Part shown: piece by piece, positions 35,552 through 50,319 of the stretch
Layout: each line of letters starts with the position of its first letter
Position numbering within the stretch: position 1 is the stretch's first letter
Origin: Odobenus rosmarus divergens
Taxonomy: Eukaryota; Chordata; Mammalia; Carnivora; Odobenidae
Direction of reading: 5' to 3'
Length of the DNA stretch: 64,000 nt
Assembly: GCF_000321225.1 (NCBI RefSeq)
Contig: NW_004450286.1
Span: 1,772,238-1,836,237 of the forward strand
Notes under the pieces: generated by a model
What the model was told of the DNA's origin: nothing
The model's database searches: none
What the model saw: only the letters and a program-made list of their open reading frames with translations
Program-made: the position numbers and the translations under genes

Positions 35552-37490
35552 GAAATTGGAATTATTGTGTAAAATCTTCCTACAAAGAAAGCTCCAAGTC
35601 CAAGTAGCTTCACTGGTGAATCCTATCAAACTTTTAAGGAAGAAATAACACCAACTCCACACAAACTGTCCCAGAAAATTGAAAAGGAAAGAATACTTCC
35701 TGACAAATTCTATGAAACCAGCATTCCTTTGATACCAAAACCAGACAAAGACATTACAAGAAAATTACAGCCCAACATCCCTCCTGAACATTGGTGCAAA
35801 AATTCTAAACAAAATGTTAGCAAATCAAACCCAACAATTAAAAAGTGAGTGGAGCTTATTTGAGGAACGCAAGATTGATTTAACATTTGAAAATCAATTG
35901 ACGTAATTCACCATGTTAAGAAATTTTAAAAGAGCAGAAAAAGCATTTAACAAACTCCAACATTCATTCTTGGTAAAAAAAAAAAAAAAAAAAAAAAATT
36001 CTCAGTAAACTAGAAATACAACAGAGCTTCCTCAACCTGATAAAGGACATCCATGAAAAACTCACATCTAACATTATATTTAATGATGAAAGACTGAACG
36101 TTTTCTCCATAAGATGGAGACAAGGACATCTATTCTCACACTTTCTATTCAGCAATGAATGAAACAGAATAGAGAATCCAGAACAAACTCACACATATGT
36201 GGACAACTGACTTTCAGCAAAGGTGCAAAGGCAAGTTGGGGGAGAAAGGACCGTCTCTCAACACATGGTGATGGAGCAACTGGATATTCTTCTACCATAT
36301 AAATGAATTTTGATCCATACCTCACACCATATAAAAAAATTAGCTCAAAATGGGCCATTGACCTAAATGGCCCTAAATGGGCCATTATAAAACCTCTAAA
36401 AGAAAATATAAGAGAAACCTTTGTGACCCTGGGTTTGGCAAAGATTTCTTAGATGTGACACCAAAAGCACAGTGCACAAAAGAAAAAAAAATTGATAAAT
36501 TGGATTTCATCAAGTTGAAAACTTCTGTTTTTTGAAAAACACTGTTCAGAGAATGCAAAGATAAGCCATAGATGGGGAGAAAATACTTGCAAATCATCTA
36601 TCAGCTAAAGAACTTGTATCTAGAATATAGAAAGAATTCTCAGACCTCAATAAGAAAACAAACAATACAATTTTTAAAGAAAGATTTGAACAGATACTTC
36701 AAAGAAGTTAGTGGATGGTGAATATGCCCATGAAAAGATATTCAACATGATTAATTATTGAGGAAATGCAAACTAAAACTACCATGAGGTATCACCACAC
36801 ACCCACAACAAATATTGGCCAGGACATGGAGGAACTGGGACTCCACACAGCTGGTGGTGGTATAAAATCATGCAACCACTTGGGAAAATACTTCGGCAGT
36901 TTCTTATGAAGCTAAACAATACACTTACCATATGATCCGGCTATTCCACTCCCAGATATTTGCCCAGGAGAAATGAAAGTGTATGTCTATACGAAGACAT
37001 GTACCCAAATGTTCATAGCAGCTTTATTTGTAATAACAACAACAAAACCCTGAAAGCAGCACAAATGCCCATCAATAGGTAGATGGATAAACAATGGCAC
37101 GTCCATTCAATGGAATATGGCTGGGTGATAAAAAAGAATGTACCGCTGATATATGCAACAAAATGAGCAAACCTCAGAATAATCATGTTGAGTGAAAGAA
37201 GGCCAACACAAAGAAGAGTACACAGTGTATAAATCCACTGATATATAAAATGTTAGCATGTACAAAATAATGTATAGAAACGGAAGGCAGACCCATGATT
37301 GCCTCAGGGGTGTGGTGGGGAGGGCTGCAAAGAGGGATTCCCAAGGGGCAAGAGGAAATTTTTTTTACTGTGAAGGATATGTTCATTATCTTGATTGTGA
37401 TGACGGTTTCTTTAATGATATGTTTGTCACTTTAAACATGTGCGATTTATTTTATGTTGAGTACACCTCAATAAACTTAAAAAAATAAGT

Positions 37491-39419
37491 TTGGGGGAGA
37501 TCGTATTTGGAATTTTTATTCAAAGCCAGCCTTCCCGAATACATTTGATTGTTTTGTTTTTCTTATAATTATATAACAACAAAAAAGTCCAAAATTAAAG
37601 CCTACACATCTCCTTCAGTTCCACGACTACTGTGGGCCATTTTCTGTATGCGCTGTGGTGAGGGGAACGGATTCGTCTTGAAGGTCAGTCTTCCATTCTT
37701 GTGAGATGAGGGTCAGGAGGATGTTGTTGGCTCTGAGCACCAAGAGAGTGCAATAGGAGAAGCATCCCAACCGTGGGACTGAAAGAGTCCTCTCCATGTG
37801 TCCCGTTTTGCTTTCTAGAGAGGTGAGTGGCTGAGGTTTGGAAGAAAAAGAGCAAAGTGTCGGCTGGAGCTCAGCCATCCGTGACCACCCACCCATGACC
37901 CCTGCCCCACGTCAGCAGCAGTGTCGGGTAGAGGGGTGTCTGCACAAGGTGGAGGAAAGAGGGAGGACTAGGTGACCAGAGGCGTTCAGGTTACAGGGCC
38001 ATATGACTTCGGATAAACACACTCAGTGCCGTCCCAAAGCTGTTCCGTGCTTCTGCCATCTTGCTGCCCCAAAAGCAGCTGCCCCCCCACTCTGCGCCCA
38101 GAGAGAATCCCCAGAGAATTAGCCAGAGCCAGCCAGCCAGGAGGCCACCAGCCAGACGCAGAGTGCAACCTGGCCTTGCGTGCATAGGTCAAAACGGGGA
38201 CCAGGTGGAGTTCCCAGCAGCAGCTGCAGTGACCACCCCATGCACGGGGACATCAGCAGTAGCAGCCATCGGGGCTTTGCACGGCCAGTAGCATGCCTGT
38301 GTCCACACCAGGCGACAGAGGGACCGAACACTGGGGAGATTCCACCTGGTAACCATCATGGCTTTGTCACCTGCCAGCCAGGTGCTTTGGGCAAGTCACT
38401 TAACATGCCTCAGTCTCTCCATCAATAAAATGGACATAACAAGAGTGATCCCCCACAGGGTTGTGAGACTTAAAGGAGACGTTTACATGAGCTCCCGACA
38501 CAGAGTTCGCTCCCAGATGTGTTTGCTGTTGTTCCATTAGTCTGTGCTTTGACAAACCCCTTGGGGTTTGGGGGAGGAGACTCCCCCTTCCCACACCCAT
38601 CAGACAACTCAGGCCCCTACACATGGCCCACCAAGCATCCGACCAACTTAGCTTCTAGGTGTGATGGGCAGCTCCCTAACACCCTCAGACTAAGTTCTTC
38701 AGATCTGGGGGCTGGTGCTGTTTATTTCTATTGCTCTGACTACTCAGAACCTTGCCAGAAATCTGGAACCCAAGTCTTGGGAAGGCTTGGGTAGGCTGAC
38801 CCATGCAGGTCCTGCCATCTCCAGCAGGGGGCGATGGGTACCAACCTTTGCTGGGCGTTGAGCATTCTTCCTCCCCCTCCCCAGAGCCAGAAACACCCGC
38901 TGTCGGTGTTGGAGGATCAAGCCTCTCGGGTTCCAAAGCTGCGGGTGCGTTGGTGGGCACAGCTCCTTCCCAGACCCCTGACTTTCCTAGTTCCCATCTG
39001 CCCCACTTCCCGGAGGAGGAGCCTCTTGCCATTGGTGGCTTTGCCTCAGTTTCCCAGTGTGTAAAATAGGTGTGGCCATCTCTGCCTCTTCCAGAGATTT
39101 CCCACAGGTGAATCCCTAGCAGCAGGGACAGGCAGGGGAGGCTCCAGGCCCAGCCCACAGGCACAATTGGGAAAAGCCGTTTCTGTCAAAAGCAACGCCA
39201 AAGAATGGGAGCGGCCATTCCAAATCCGGAGCAGGCAGCCTCCAGCCAGCTGCCCACCCTCCTGGGCTGCCGGGTCCCAAACCATCCCAGATCTTGGCCC
39301 CGGGGTGCCTCCTTCAATCCTTGCACCAATCAGGGGCTTCCCGGCCCAAGCAGCGGACTTCTCCAACCCCTCCTGACCCAAACAGCACAAATGAAACACA
39401 CACACAAAAAATTAAAAAA
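37491..39419. other. Proximal downstream flank of TSPAN15
   Basis: GC-rich after 38,000, with one MIR at 38,355-38,520 and no SINE in the first 3.8 kb below the poly(A) site. No gene recognised. Confidence 0.6.
38355..38520 (-). repeat. MIR, antisense
   Basis: tttgggcaagtcacttaaca, tgcctcagtctctccatcaa, aaaatggacataacaagagt. Confidence 0.85.
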
Positions 39420-40084
39420 AAAAAAAAATCACATCTTTATTGTTTGATTAATAAACTGGCTTGGAAGGGCAAGAGTGGGGTGTGGGGGTAAACACCCAGC
39501 TTTGATTAGTCAGAAACTCCTGTTAACCGTGTACAAAATGAATGTTACAAAATCACGTAGAAAACGGGGTCAGCAAAGCAGCAGCCTTGGGGAGGGCTCA
39601 AGGTCCCTTGAGGCTGTGAAATGAGCCCAGTCTGGCCTCTGGGGCGTGGCTGAAGGACTCCGGGGCCCTGGAGGCTACACACCCCAGCCCCCACAAGGCA
39701 CACACGGTCTCCTCCGTCCTCGCTTAACGGATTACTACAAAATTGCCCTCAAAGGGGCATAAACACCACAGGCCATGGCATTGCCAGAAATGAAATGGGC
39801 CCTGAGCTGAGCCCTGAGCACCCCCTTCCGCGGCGGCGCGGGCCTAAAGAAGGGGCGCCCTTGTTCCCCACGCTGAGGAGGGTGGGCAGGCACAGGACCC
39901 CAGAGCTGGGGAGGGGCTCCGCTCCCCAGAGGGACGGTGGCCGAGGGAGGCCTGAACAGGCCACCAGAGCAAACACAGCCAGGGTTTTGGTCAGTGCCAA
40001 GTGTGGGGAGAGGATCCGCAGTCCTGTCCAGCCACCGTGCTGTGGCCTGAGCGGTGCGCTCCCGGCACGGTCCAGACGGGGGCG
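39420..40084 (-). other. TSPAN15: TSPAN15 3' untranslated region
   Basis: About 665 bases separate the TAG stop from the predicted cleavage site. The stop-proximal half is GC- and CpG-rich, including a cgcggcggcgcgggcc stretch at about 39,830-39,843; the distal part is AT-rich. No SINE or LINE is seen inside it. The right boundary follows from the stop codon. The left boundary is estimated from the poly(A) signal and could be off by about 15 bases. Confidence 0.8.
39436..39441 (-). terminator. TSPAN15: Poly(A) signal AATAAA of TSPAN15
   Basis: Plus-strand tttatt reads AATAAA in gene orientation, within CAATAAAGATGTGA. It is followed within 15 bases by a long T run and then a GT-rich stretch (39,390-39,428 on the plus strand as A/CA), which is the expected U/GU-rich downstream element. 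This is the only canonical hexamer I find between the stop codon and the intergenic region with this arrangement. Confidence 0.85.
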
Positions 40085-41040
<956 letters not shown>

Positions 41041-42291
41041 GTGGTAGTTTTCCCTAGAGAGCACTGAGGACATTGTGGTGGCACTTCTGGTTGTCACGGC
41101 AGTTGGGTTTGGAGACTGAGGGGCTGCAGAGCCTAAGGGCAATCCTACTCCACAAACAACTACCCTGTCTACCTGCCTCTCAGAAGTCCCCCAGGGCATC
41201 TAGATGGCTGAAAACCCATCCAGAATTACCTGAGCCAAAAGGCCAACTCCCAGGACTCATAAAAACCAAAGTGTTTTCTGTGTGGTTTTGCTATGCGCAG
41301 ATACACAGCGCGCGCACACACACACATATATACTGTATGTAATTTTGCAGAAATACTACTAAATTAAAGATGTAAATTCAAGAATGATTATATTGTATTT
41401 TGTTTGGAATTTTATCAAGAATTGTCCACCATTTTTAAAGACCACGTCCACGGCAAAAATAATGCCCATGGGATTCCCGTTCTGAGCACAACTCCCCCTC
41501 CCACGGGTCAGCTGCCCCTGGGGGCAAACACCTGATTGCTTTGTTGTGTCTTCTGCTGTATCTAATGCCTGAGTATTTGCATGTGAAATATGCTATCTGA
41601 CTGTAAATTGTTCTATTTCTCCTATTATCTCAGATCCGTCACTTGTTCTGAAATTAGGCGTGTAGGTAGATTATGTTATCTGTGAATTTCATTTCGAGAT
41701 ACTAACTAGGCCATTACCAGATGATTATTATAAAACCTGGCCATTGGGTCTGATGGCTTGAGAACCTCTGCTAGTCCATCGCTCTCCAACTGAAATGTGT
41801 GTCAGAAGCACCTGTATTTCTATATGTGCATTTCTAACAAGTTCCCGGGGCTGCTGTCCCTCCTGGTCCAGGGGCCTCACTTTGAGAACCACCACTCACA
41901 GGCATCTCAAGTTGTCATGATTTTTGGCTCCCTTCTCAGCACCACCGCAGTGTCACTCTTAGCCCAGCAGAGCTGCAAGGCAGGCTGGTGCTGAGCACGG
42001 CTGGGCACACGGGCATGCGGGGGTGGGAGGTAAGGGCAAGGGCTCGGTGGCCTCCCACGGACAAGCCCACAGTAGGTGCTCAGCAAACACAAGCAGGCAG
42101 GCTCTCCCGGCCTGGGGGGGTCTTGGCTCCCTGAGTCCTTCTATGTCTGGGCACAGGTGGAAAACCCTGGCAGTCCCCGACTCCTGTTCCGAGCCAAGAG
42201 CCCACACCCCCGCCAAGAACCCTTCCCATCACTCTGGGGATGGGACAGGAAGAGCAACCTTTCTCAAGGAAAGAGATTGCAAAGACATTAC

Positions 42292-42339
42292 CTCCTTGTC
42301 AATGGTTCTGTAGCCGCACATGGTGTTGACCACTTCCGT
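42292..42339 (-). CDS. TSPAN15: TSPAN15 coding exon 6 (residues 191-206), 48 bp microexon-like
   Basis: The smallest coding exon in the window, 48 bp, encodes TEVVNTMCGYRTIDKE. Cys198 is the seventh cysteine of the large extracellular loop. On the minus strand the acceptor is tttctgtttcag|ACGGAA and the donor AAGGAG|gtaatg; both ends are phase 0, so skipping it would remove 16 residues and one disulfide partner without a frameshift. Intron 5 (42,340-47,491) is 5,152 bp and carries L2 and LTR-type repeats. Arg201 may be Lys in human (recalled, not checked). Confidence 0.97.
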
Positions 42340-42519
42340 CTGAAACAGAAACGTGTGTTAGCTGTCACGTCCATCGCACTTACTATGAAGGACTGTTATT
42401 CTCCCCTTTTCCCTGACCGAAGCATCGAGGCACAGAGTAGCACCGTCCGTATGGATGGAGCTGAGACTCCCACCCGGGCAGTCTGGCTGGGGTCTGCATC
42501 TTAACCTCCCTCCCTCACC

Positions 42520-45130
42520 CGCCCCACTGCCCCACTCCAGAAGTGCCCAGGAGGACCGACAGGAAGGCTGGGTCTGTGAGGTTTGGGTGGGAGGAGCCCT
42601 CCACCAGCCGCAGCCCAGGACCCCCGAGAAAAGCGTGCCTTCCCGGGCTCCCTGCTGCAGCCGCCCCAGGGCCACGGCTCTGCTGACAGGGTGGTGCATG
42701 GTCTCGGAGGTGGGGCCCGGGCCGTTCTCGCTTTGCTCGCTCTGACCACGGAAAACCCCAGACCACAGCCAGGCCCTGGCCAGCTGCGCTTTACCTGAGG
42801 ACCGGGCCGGGGCCTCCAGCCACACATCCCTGCCCCTGCAGACTGCCGTCCCACCAGCCGAAGGGCCACACAAGTGCCGGCCCAGGAAGGGAGCTGCTCT
42901 CAGGAGCTCTGGGCTGCCAATCCCCCCAGGCACAGGGAGAGCCGTGGTCGGCCCCGGGCGCCATCCCATCCCTTCCCAGCAGACCTAAGTCAGAGGGCGG
43001 GCAGGGGCTCGCACCCTCACTGCCCAGGCCCCCCGGGCGGTCTCCTCCTCCTCCTGCAAAGTGAGAGGAAGCGAGAGGCCCCGGTCCCATCCATGTGACT
43101 GGAAGCCGCCGTGTGGGGTCAGGGGGCCCCGGGTGCCGGCAGCCAGGCAGGTGCCACACAGTGGCCAGCACAGCCTCTGGCAGCACGTGGCTGGTCCAGA
43201 TCCTGCTCTGCTCAGCAGGAGCTCTGTGGCCAGTCTTAGGTGTGCTGTCACGGGACTGAACATGGGGGCCCTGGATAAGTATTTGTTGAATGCATGCATG
43301 CATGAATGAATGCATAGGTTCCTCGGTCTCTTCCATAAAGCAGTGGTGCTCAGTGACCCCACATCATGGGGCTGTTTTGAACATAAAGTGAGATATACCC
43401 ATCAGGGGCTTATCTCAGGGCTGGACACATGGAAGAACCCAGGGGCGCTGGCTGGAATGACTTTGGACAGGATCCCAGCCCCTGGAAGGCAAGGAAGTCT
43501 GTCTGCTCTCCTTCCACAAGACTGGGTTGCACCTAAGGCCTCCTCTCAGATATCAGGACCTGGTTTGCGGGCAAAATCACCTCCCTTAGTCTAGACTGTA
43601 CCCCAGGTGCCCTCAGACCCAAATCCATCCAGCATCCACTTAACGTCGCTCAGCTTTTGTGGCTCTTCTAGGCTGTGCGCACGGCCCTCGTGGACAGGGT
43701 CAGGCCCGGAAAGCAGGTGTGTGATAGAACGAGGGGAACGGTGTTTTCTACCCTACATGTCTGTTCTTTCATTCATTCACCGAACAAATATTAACTGGGC
43801 ACCCATTATGTACCAATCACTGTTCTAGATGTTGGGGAAGTGGAAGAACCAAGGAAAGTCTTTGCCTTCATGGAATTTATATTCTAGAAAGGGAGACACG
43901 CAATGAACACAGTAAGTAATTGATATGGTAGAGAAGGTGACAAGAGCAACCACTTGGCACTGTGCTTCCAGCCCCGGAGGCAGGGCCCTGCCCTCAGGCC
44001 CAGACCCCTCCCCCGGACTCGCCTCCCCTGCCAGGAGAGCCCCGTCCAAGGAGGGGGATAAGAGGCCTCCGTGGTCTTTCCAAAGGTAAAGCCTGCCTGG
44101 GTTTGCCCACAGAACCGATATTCCCCCGAGGCTCTGCTGAAGGTTCACAGGCCCCAAGAGCTGCTCTGCAGTCTCTTCCATCTGGCACAGGGTCAAGGTC
44201 AGGAAGGGGACTCCTGAGCAGCCCAAAGACAACACAGCAAAGTTCACAAGGGCTCTTCACGGGTGCTTCCTCTCACTCTGGCCCAGGACTGATGAGCTGG
44301 GTTATCTGAGGCCTGAGAAGCAAGTGGGAAGGTGAAGAGAGAGGCCTGGAGGGACAGGCCCCCAAAGGGTAGCCAAAAATGAGAGAGTGGAGAGCTATAC
44401 AAATTGGACACAAGAGCTCAACAGGCACAGCTCTGGAGGCCATTTAATGGAGCGGCAAACTGCCCTCCCCACCAACAAATCTTGGGGACATCAGTGTAAC
44501 CAAATTTCACAAGCCTGTATGAACTCTGTTGCTTCAAATCCTCTGTAGGAGGCTGGGTAGAAGACATTTCCTTTAAAGCTGAGAGCTAGGGGGGAAAGTG
44601 ACTTGCCCTGAGGAACTGGTTGGCCTTCTTCTGTTGAACGGTCACAATGTAACAGACCACGTCTCCCCTTTTCCTCTGGCTGCCAGGAAGCTCTAAAGCA
44701 CCAAGCACAAGGCTCTAGTTTCTGATTTTTAAAAATTTCCTTTTTTTCTTCTATGTATTTTCTGTGTGTTCATTCAGATCTGTGGCTAAATGAAATAGTG
44801 ATAATAAATAGATTCATACACAAGTTCATACACAGATTCTACAAAGGCAGAAAACACCCTCTTTTCTATTTAGACAAAATCATGGTGGGAGGCACAAGGA
44901 GAACCCACGGTGGTCAGTGGGAGACCAGAGATAACCCACCTCAGTGCTCCCATCCAGATGCCGGCTTCACGGTCCACTTCTCTGTGGCGGGCATCCACGT
45001 TTACACTCCCGGCCTGGACTTCTCCCCCAGACTCCAGCCCCCTATAGCCAAGTGCCTCTTTGACCTCCCTGCTGGAAAATCACACAGGCTCCGCAGACCT
45101 GCTCTCTACTGTCCTCCCCTCTCAGGCAAT
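42520..45130. other. TSPAN15: Middle of TSPAN15 intron 5
   Basis: GC-rich to about 43,210, then an L2-like end (agtatttgttgaatgcatgc, 43,278) and another old repeat end (ttcattcaccgaacaaatat, 43,770-43,920). No exon is supported. Confidence 0.6.
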
Positions 45131-45139
45131 GGCAGCCCC

Positions 45140-46490
45140 ATCTTTTCTTATGACTCGGGCCAAAACCTGGGAGTCCTCCTTGATTTCTCTTTCCCTCATC
45201 TCCCACATCTGATCTGTCAGCAAATCCTGTTGGCTTATTTGGAAAACAAAGCCAGAATCGGACCAAGTTCTTCCACCTCTGCTAAGCCTCTGTCTTCTCC
45301 CAGCTGGTGTGGTGGACGCCGGGAGGAGCTTTCCAGAAGCCCTGCAACTGTGGGAGCCCAATCAGGAGGAGCCTTAGCTGTCAGTCCCTTGCGGTGATTG
45401 TCACATGTGGTTATTATTTTATGTGTCAACTTAGCTGGGCCTTGGGGTGCCCAGATACTCAAACGTTATTCTGGGTGTTTCTGTGAGGGTGTCTTTCAAT
45501 GAGATTAACATTTAAATCAGTAGACTGAGTAAAGCAGATTGCTCTCCCTACTGTGGGTGGGCCTCATCCCATCACCTGAAGGCCTGAATAGAACAATAGG
45601 GCTGCCTCTCCCCCAAGGAACAGGAAATTCTTCCTGCCCGCCTAACTACAGACCTGAGCTGAAGCACTGGCCCTTCCTGGCTCTTGAGCCTGCCAGCCTT
45701 CAGACAGGAACGACACCATTAGTTCTCCTGGTTCTCAGGCTGTTGGACCCAGTCTGGAACTACATCACAGGCTGTCCTGGATACCCAGCTGCCTGACTCC
45801 TCCTGCAGATCTTGCTCGCTAACCAGAATCTCAGAGCCTGCTTCCCTGACAGCCTGACCTGACACGGGCCGCTGCGCTAGCTCCTAACCAGACTCCCTAG
45901 GTCCACCTCTGCCCCCTCCCCACCACAGCAGTTAGAGTGACCCTGGTAAAGCCTAAGTCAGATCTGCCAGTCAGCTACCAAAACCCTTCATTTGACTCCT
46001 CGTCACTCCTGGGAATACCAAAGTCCTGACCATGGCCTTCAGGGTACCCGGGACCTCCCTGACTTAATCTGCTACTATTTCTCCCCCACGCTCACTCTGC
46101 TCCAGCCACATTGGTCTCTGTGCTGTTTCTCAAACACACCAGGGTAATTCCTACCTCAGGGCCTTTGCACTTGCTGTTCTCTTTGCCAGGAATGCCCGTC
46201 CCCCAGATCTACATGGCCTACCCCTTCACTTCCTTCAGGGTTTTACTGAGAACCTACCTTCTTAGTATCTGAAGTTGCAATCCTCCACACCCCTGCTTTT
46301 TCTCCTGAGCATTTACTGCCTTCGAGCATACTATCTGTCACTTTTTATCTTGTCAGTCTTCCTGACTAGAATGTCAGTTCCACGCAGAGAGTTCTCTGTG
46401 TGTTTTCTGTACCCCCAGAAACTAAAATCACATCTGGCACATAGTAGGGCCTCAACAAATATCTGCTGAGTGAATGAATACACATAGGGC
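45140..46490 (+). mobile_element. L2 LINE fragments, intron 5
   Basis: Right part reads like the L2 3' end: cagggcctttgcacttgctg, actagaatgtcagttccacg, catctggcacatagtagggc, ctgctgagtgaatgaat. Split by the repeat at 45,396-45,840. Confidence 0.75.
45396..45840 (+). mobile_element. Old medium-reiterated repeat inserted in L2
   Basis: Typical wording: atgtgtcaacttagctgggc, ttattctgggtgtttctgtg, gtagactgagtaaagcagat, gtgggtgggcctcatcccat. L2-like sequence occurs before and after. Family not named with confidence. Confidence 0.6.
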
Positions 46491-47159
46491 TTGACCTGGA
46501 CAGCTTGGCTTGGACACTCAGGTGCCACTGCCTTGGGTGATGAAGTTCAGGATCACGCCCCCACGGGCTTCTCTGAAAACACTGGGCTCTTCCCCAGCAC
46601 TCCCCCTTCCCAGAAAGCTACCCTAAAATGGCAGCTAAAATTTCCAAACAAACCTTCCCTCCTGGCCCAGGCTTTTTTAAGGCTGGTGCACTTGGCACCG
46701 GCTCCCTGACTTACGGGAGAGGCCCCCACCCCCATCGACAACTGCTTGGTTTACAGAATCCAGGAGTGGGCGCAGGATGGCAGAGATGTTCAAAAAGAAA
46801 TTTTCCATGACTATTCAGGGTATGAGTAATCGCAAAGCGCGCCACCTCATTCCAATCCAGAAACCAGGCAGTTTTTGGACACATTAGTCAAACACAGAGG
46901 ACTGACGAAGCCCCTCATTTGTAAGTGGTGACTCCAGAGGACAGCCTCCCAAGTGGCCATGGAGGTGACAGCACTGAGTGGGGGTCCTGCCAGGGGGAGG
47001 CCGTGGCTGGCATTTACATCACCACACCCATTCCCAGGTGCCCCCCAGCGAAGGCTGCAGAGCCGGCCGCCCCACGAGGCCCCCCTGGCCTGGACCCCTC
47101 TCCGCGCCTCCGTGTAGGAGTCCAGAGCACAGTTCCAACGATGGTGGCATTTCATTCCA

Positions 47160-47779
<620 letters not shown>

Positions 47780-48349
47780 TCACTGGAGAGGCGTGCAAGC
47801 CAAGGCTGGGCAGCCTCTCGGAGGGTTACCAGTGGCGGGGGGTGGGGCTAGACACTGGAGGGAAAGTCGGTCCTTGACGTCCCCATCTTCACATCCTAGG
47901 GCAGCTGCTCGACCCTTGAAGGTCCCAGAGACTAGGATTCTATGGGCCGCCCCCACAGCCCAGTGGCCCCTAAGCCACAGTCACCCAGCTCTGCCTGTCA
48001 GCCCTTAGCACAGGGGCACACACACCTCACGTCCTGCCACAGGCTCAGGACCGCAGGGGTGGCAAGGCGGCCTCATTTTCCCCTTAGCTTAGCTGCTCCC
48101 CGCATCTCCCCCTGCACTGGTGCGGGCGCCCAGGGAAGCAGTGATTCCCCTGAGGGGCTGACGTGTGCCAGGTGTGGTGGCTCGCACCGGAGCGACAAGG
48201 GTAAGCCAAAGCCACACAGCCACGGGGGGACAGGAACAGGCTCCATTGGGGAGACAGGGAGTCACCACTACATGGGAAGGTCATTGGGGTAGCGTTGTGT
48301 GCCAGGGGCGTGGGAAAAGAGAAGGGGGTTGGAGGGGGCGGCTGTACGT

Positions 48350-48690
48350 TGGGAGGTCAGGAGAGGCCCCTCTGAAGAGATAACATTTAATCTGAAACAT
48401 GAACAGCAGGAAAAAGCCAGTCAACAGAGCATAGGCCCCACGCCGGATGAGTGAGGTGTAGGCGGGTCGCAGGTACGGAGGCCCTTGTGTCTGGAGCAGG
48501 GCGAGGACGATGCGAGGGCCAGGTGGAGAGGCCGGCCTAGGCCACCCCACGCAAAGCCGCGTTAGCCAGAATAAGTAGGGGCCTGGGATCATATTCGGAG
48601 TGATGGCGAGTCGCTAGAAGGTTAACTAGGGGAGTGACAGGGTCAGAGGTCCCAGCACAAACACAAAGCAGACACCCTTCCAGAGTCCCC
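48350..48690 (+). repeat. Ancient interspersed repeat, same family, in intron 4
   Basis: ggtcaggagaggcccctctg, agataacatttaatctgaaa and ttaactaggggagtgacagg match the family order. Diverged and probably incomplete. Confidence 0.45.
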
Positions 48691-48774
48691 ACAGAGGCCT
48701 TCCAGCTGTCAGCTCTCAGGACCTGGCAGTGCCTCCCCAGGGTGCTGCTCAAAGGGCATTTGCTTTGAGTTCAA

Positions 48775-48960
48775 GAGTCCAAGAGACTAGAGTTCAAATC
48801 CTCATACTACCATTCCTAGCTGTGTGACTTTGGGCAAGTTGACCAGCCTCTCTGGGCCTCAGATCCTCATGTGCCAAGCAGGAAGAACAATACTGGCATT
48901 GCACAGCTGAGCTGAGGATTACAAAGTCAGGCCGTGCATGAAGCACTCAGCCTGGGAGAA
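48775..48960 (-). repeat. MIR in intron 4
   Basis: gagttcaaatcctcatacta, gctgtgtgactttgggcaag, ctctctgggcctcagatcct, catgaagcactcagcctgg. Confidence 0.88.
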
Positions 48961-49465
48961 ATGAAATCCCCAAGCCAGGGGAACGCTGGTTCCAATAAAA
49001 ACATTACGCTTCACCCGACGGCCAGAGCTGGCCAACACACCCCTGGCAGAGAGGGGCCTCCCGGAGGCTGCACCTGTGGTGACTACAGTGAAGGCCTGAG
49101 CCAAGGGAGTGGCCACCACGGGTGGCCGTGGGCGCGGGGAGATCTGGTTCTCACTGAGGGCTAGCCCCGGGAACCAGGCCCGCTGAAGCCCCCTAGACCA
49201 TGTCTCAGGAAGCTGCCAGGGCTGAGTCTCGCTGAGGAGAACATGGTGGCAGTGGTCGCCACAGTCGAGAGGAAGGGGCCCCCCACAACCCCCTGCTGCT
49301 GATGAGAACCTGAGCCTCAGAACTAAGTGAAACTGATGTGCAGAAGCCACCAAGGGCAGTGCTGGCCTGCCACAGCTGTTATTATAACACCAGCAGACGT
49401 GGGTGGACCTTGGGGGGAAGGGGCAGTATCCCCAGAAGATGATCATTGCATTCAAAGAAGTGTTA

Positions 49466-49675
49466 TAGGGGCGCCTGGGTGGCTCAGTCGTTGAGCGTCT
49501 GCCTTCAGCTCAGGTCACGATCCCAGGGTCCTGGGATCGAGCCCCATATCGGGCTCCCTGCTCCACGGGAAGCCTGCTTCTCCCTCTCCCTCTGCTGCTC
49601 CCCCTGCTTGTGTTCCCTCTCTTGCTATGTCTCTCTGTCAGATAAATAAATAAAATCTTAAAAAAACAACAACAA
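49466..49675 (+). mobile_element. Young CAN-SINE in TSPAN15 intron 4, antisense to the gene
   Basis: Sense SINE on the plus strand with near-consensus body. Exact target repeat caaagaagtgtta at 49,453-49,465 and 49,676-49,688. Confidence 0.96.
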
Positions 49676-50041
49676 CAAAGAAGTGTTACAGAGGAAAAGG
49701 AGAAGTCGTGTTCTGTTCCCCAATGCACGGGGAAGTGGAATTGGGGAAGAGTGCTCTCTACCTCAGGGCTGTCCCTGATTTGCCAGGAGTGAGCTCCCCG
49801 TCCCTGAAGGGACTCAGCAGAAAGGTCTCTGAACTGGGCAGCTAGGAGGTCTGTCTCTCCCACCTCAGGGAAGGAGGACCTTTGCCCATTGGAGAAGGGT
49901 CCCCCGGAACCCTGCAAGGAGGCTTGTAGCTATAGCAGATCTTATTCTAAAAAAAAATTTTTTTTGATGGGGGGATATCTATGTAACTAAAGAGAGGGAG
50001 AGTAAGGACATTCTGGGCCAGGCATGTGGTTGAGAAGGTCA

Positions 50042-50317
<276 letters not shown>

Positions 50318-50319
50318 CT

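Larger units (their letters stand above)
35060..37490 (+). mobile_element. Degraded L1: ORF2 fragments and 3'UTR
   Basis: Broken frames match L1 ORF2: KINKIDPWPDSL-like and REKGQITNIRNKKN at 35,090-35,170, EQFYANDFDILDEMDKFIE to 35,275, then reverse-transcriptase-region remnants (for example RAEKAFNKLQHSFL near 35,930). After 36,170 come the ORF2 C-terminal region and 3'UTR (agcagctttatttgtaataa at 37,018), ending in an A-rich tail near 37,490. The element is interrupted by a GAAA microsatellite and a short SINE and has many stops and frameshifts, so it is not mobile. Confidence 0.85.

Noticed and set aside
38685..39164. 159-codon open frame downstream of TSPAN15
   Set aside because: Lies past the poly(A) site, is Gly/Pro/Ser-rich and has no family match; chance frame in GC-rich DNA.
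1..39400. NEUROG3 coding sequence
   Set aside because: Expected further downstream by human synteny. No bHLH basic-region text was found on either strand in this window.
42358..42969. 203-codon open frame next to exon 6
   Set aside because: Chance frame in GC-rich intron 5. It does not join any TSPAN15 splice site in frame and has no recognisable domain.
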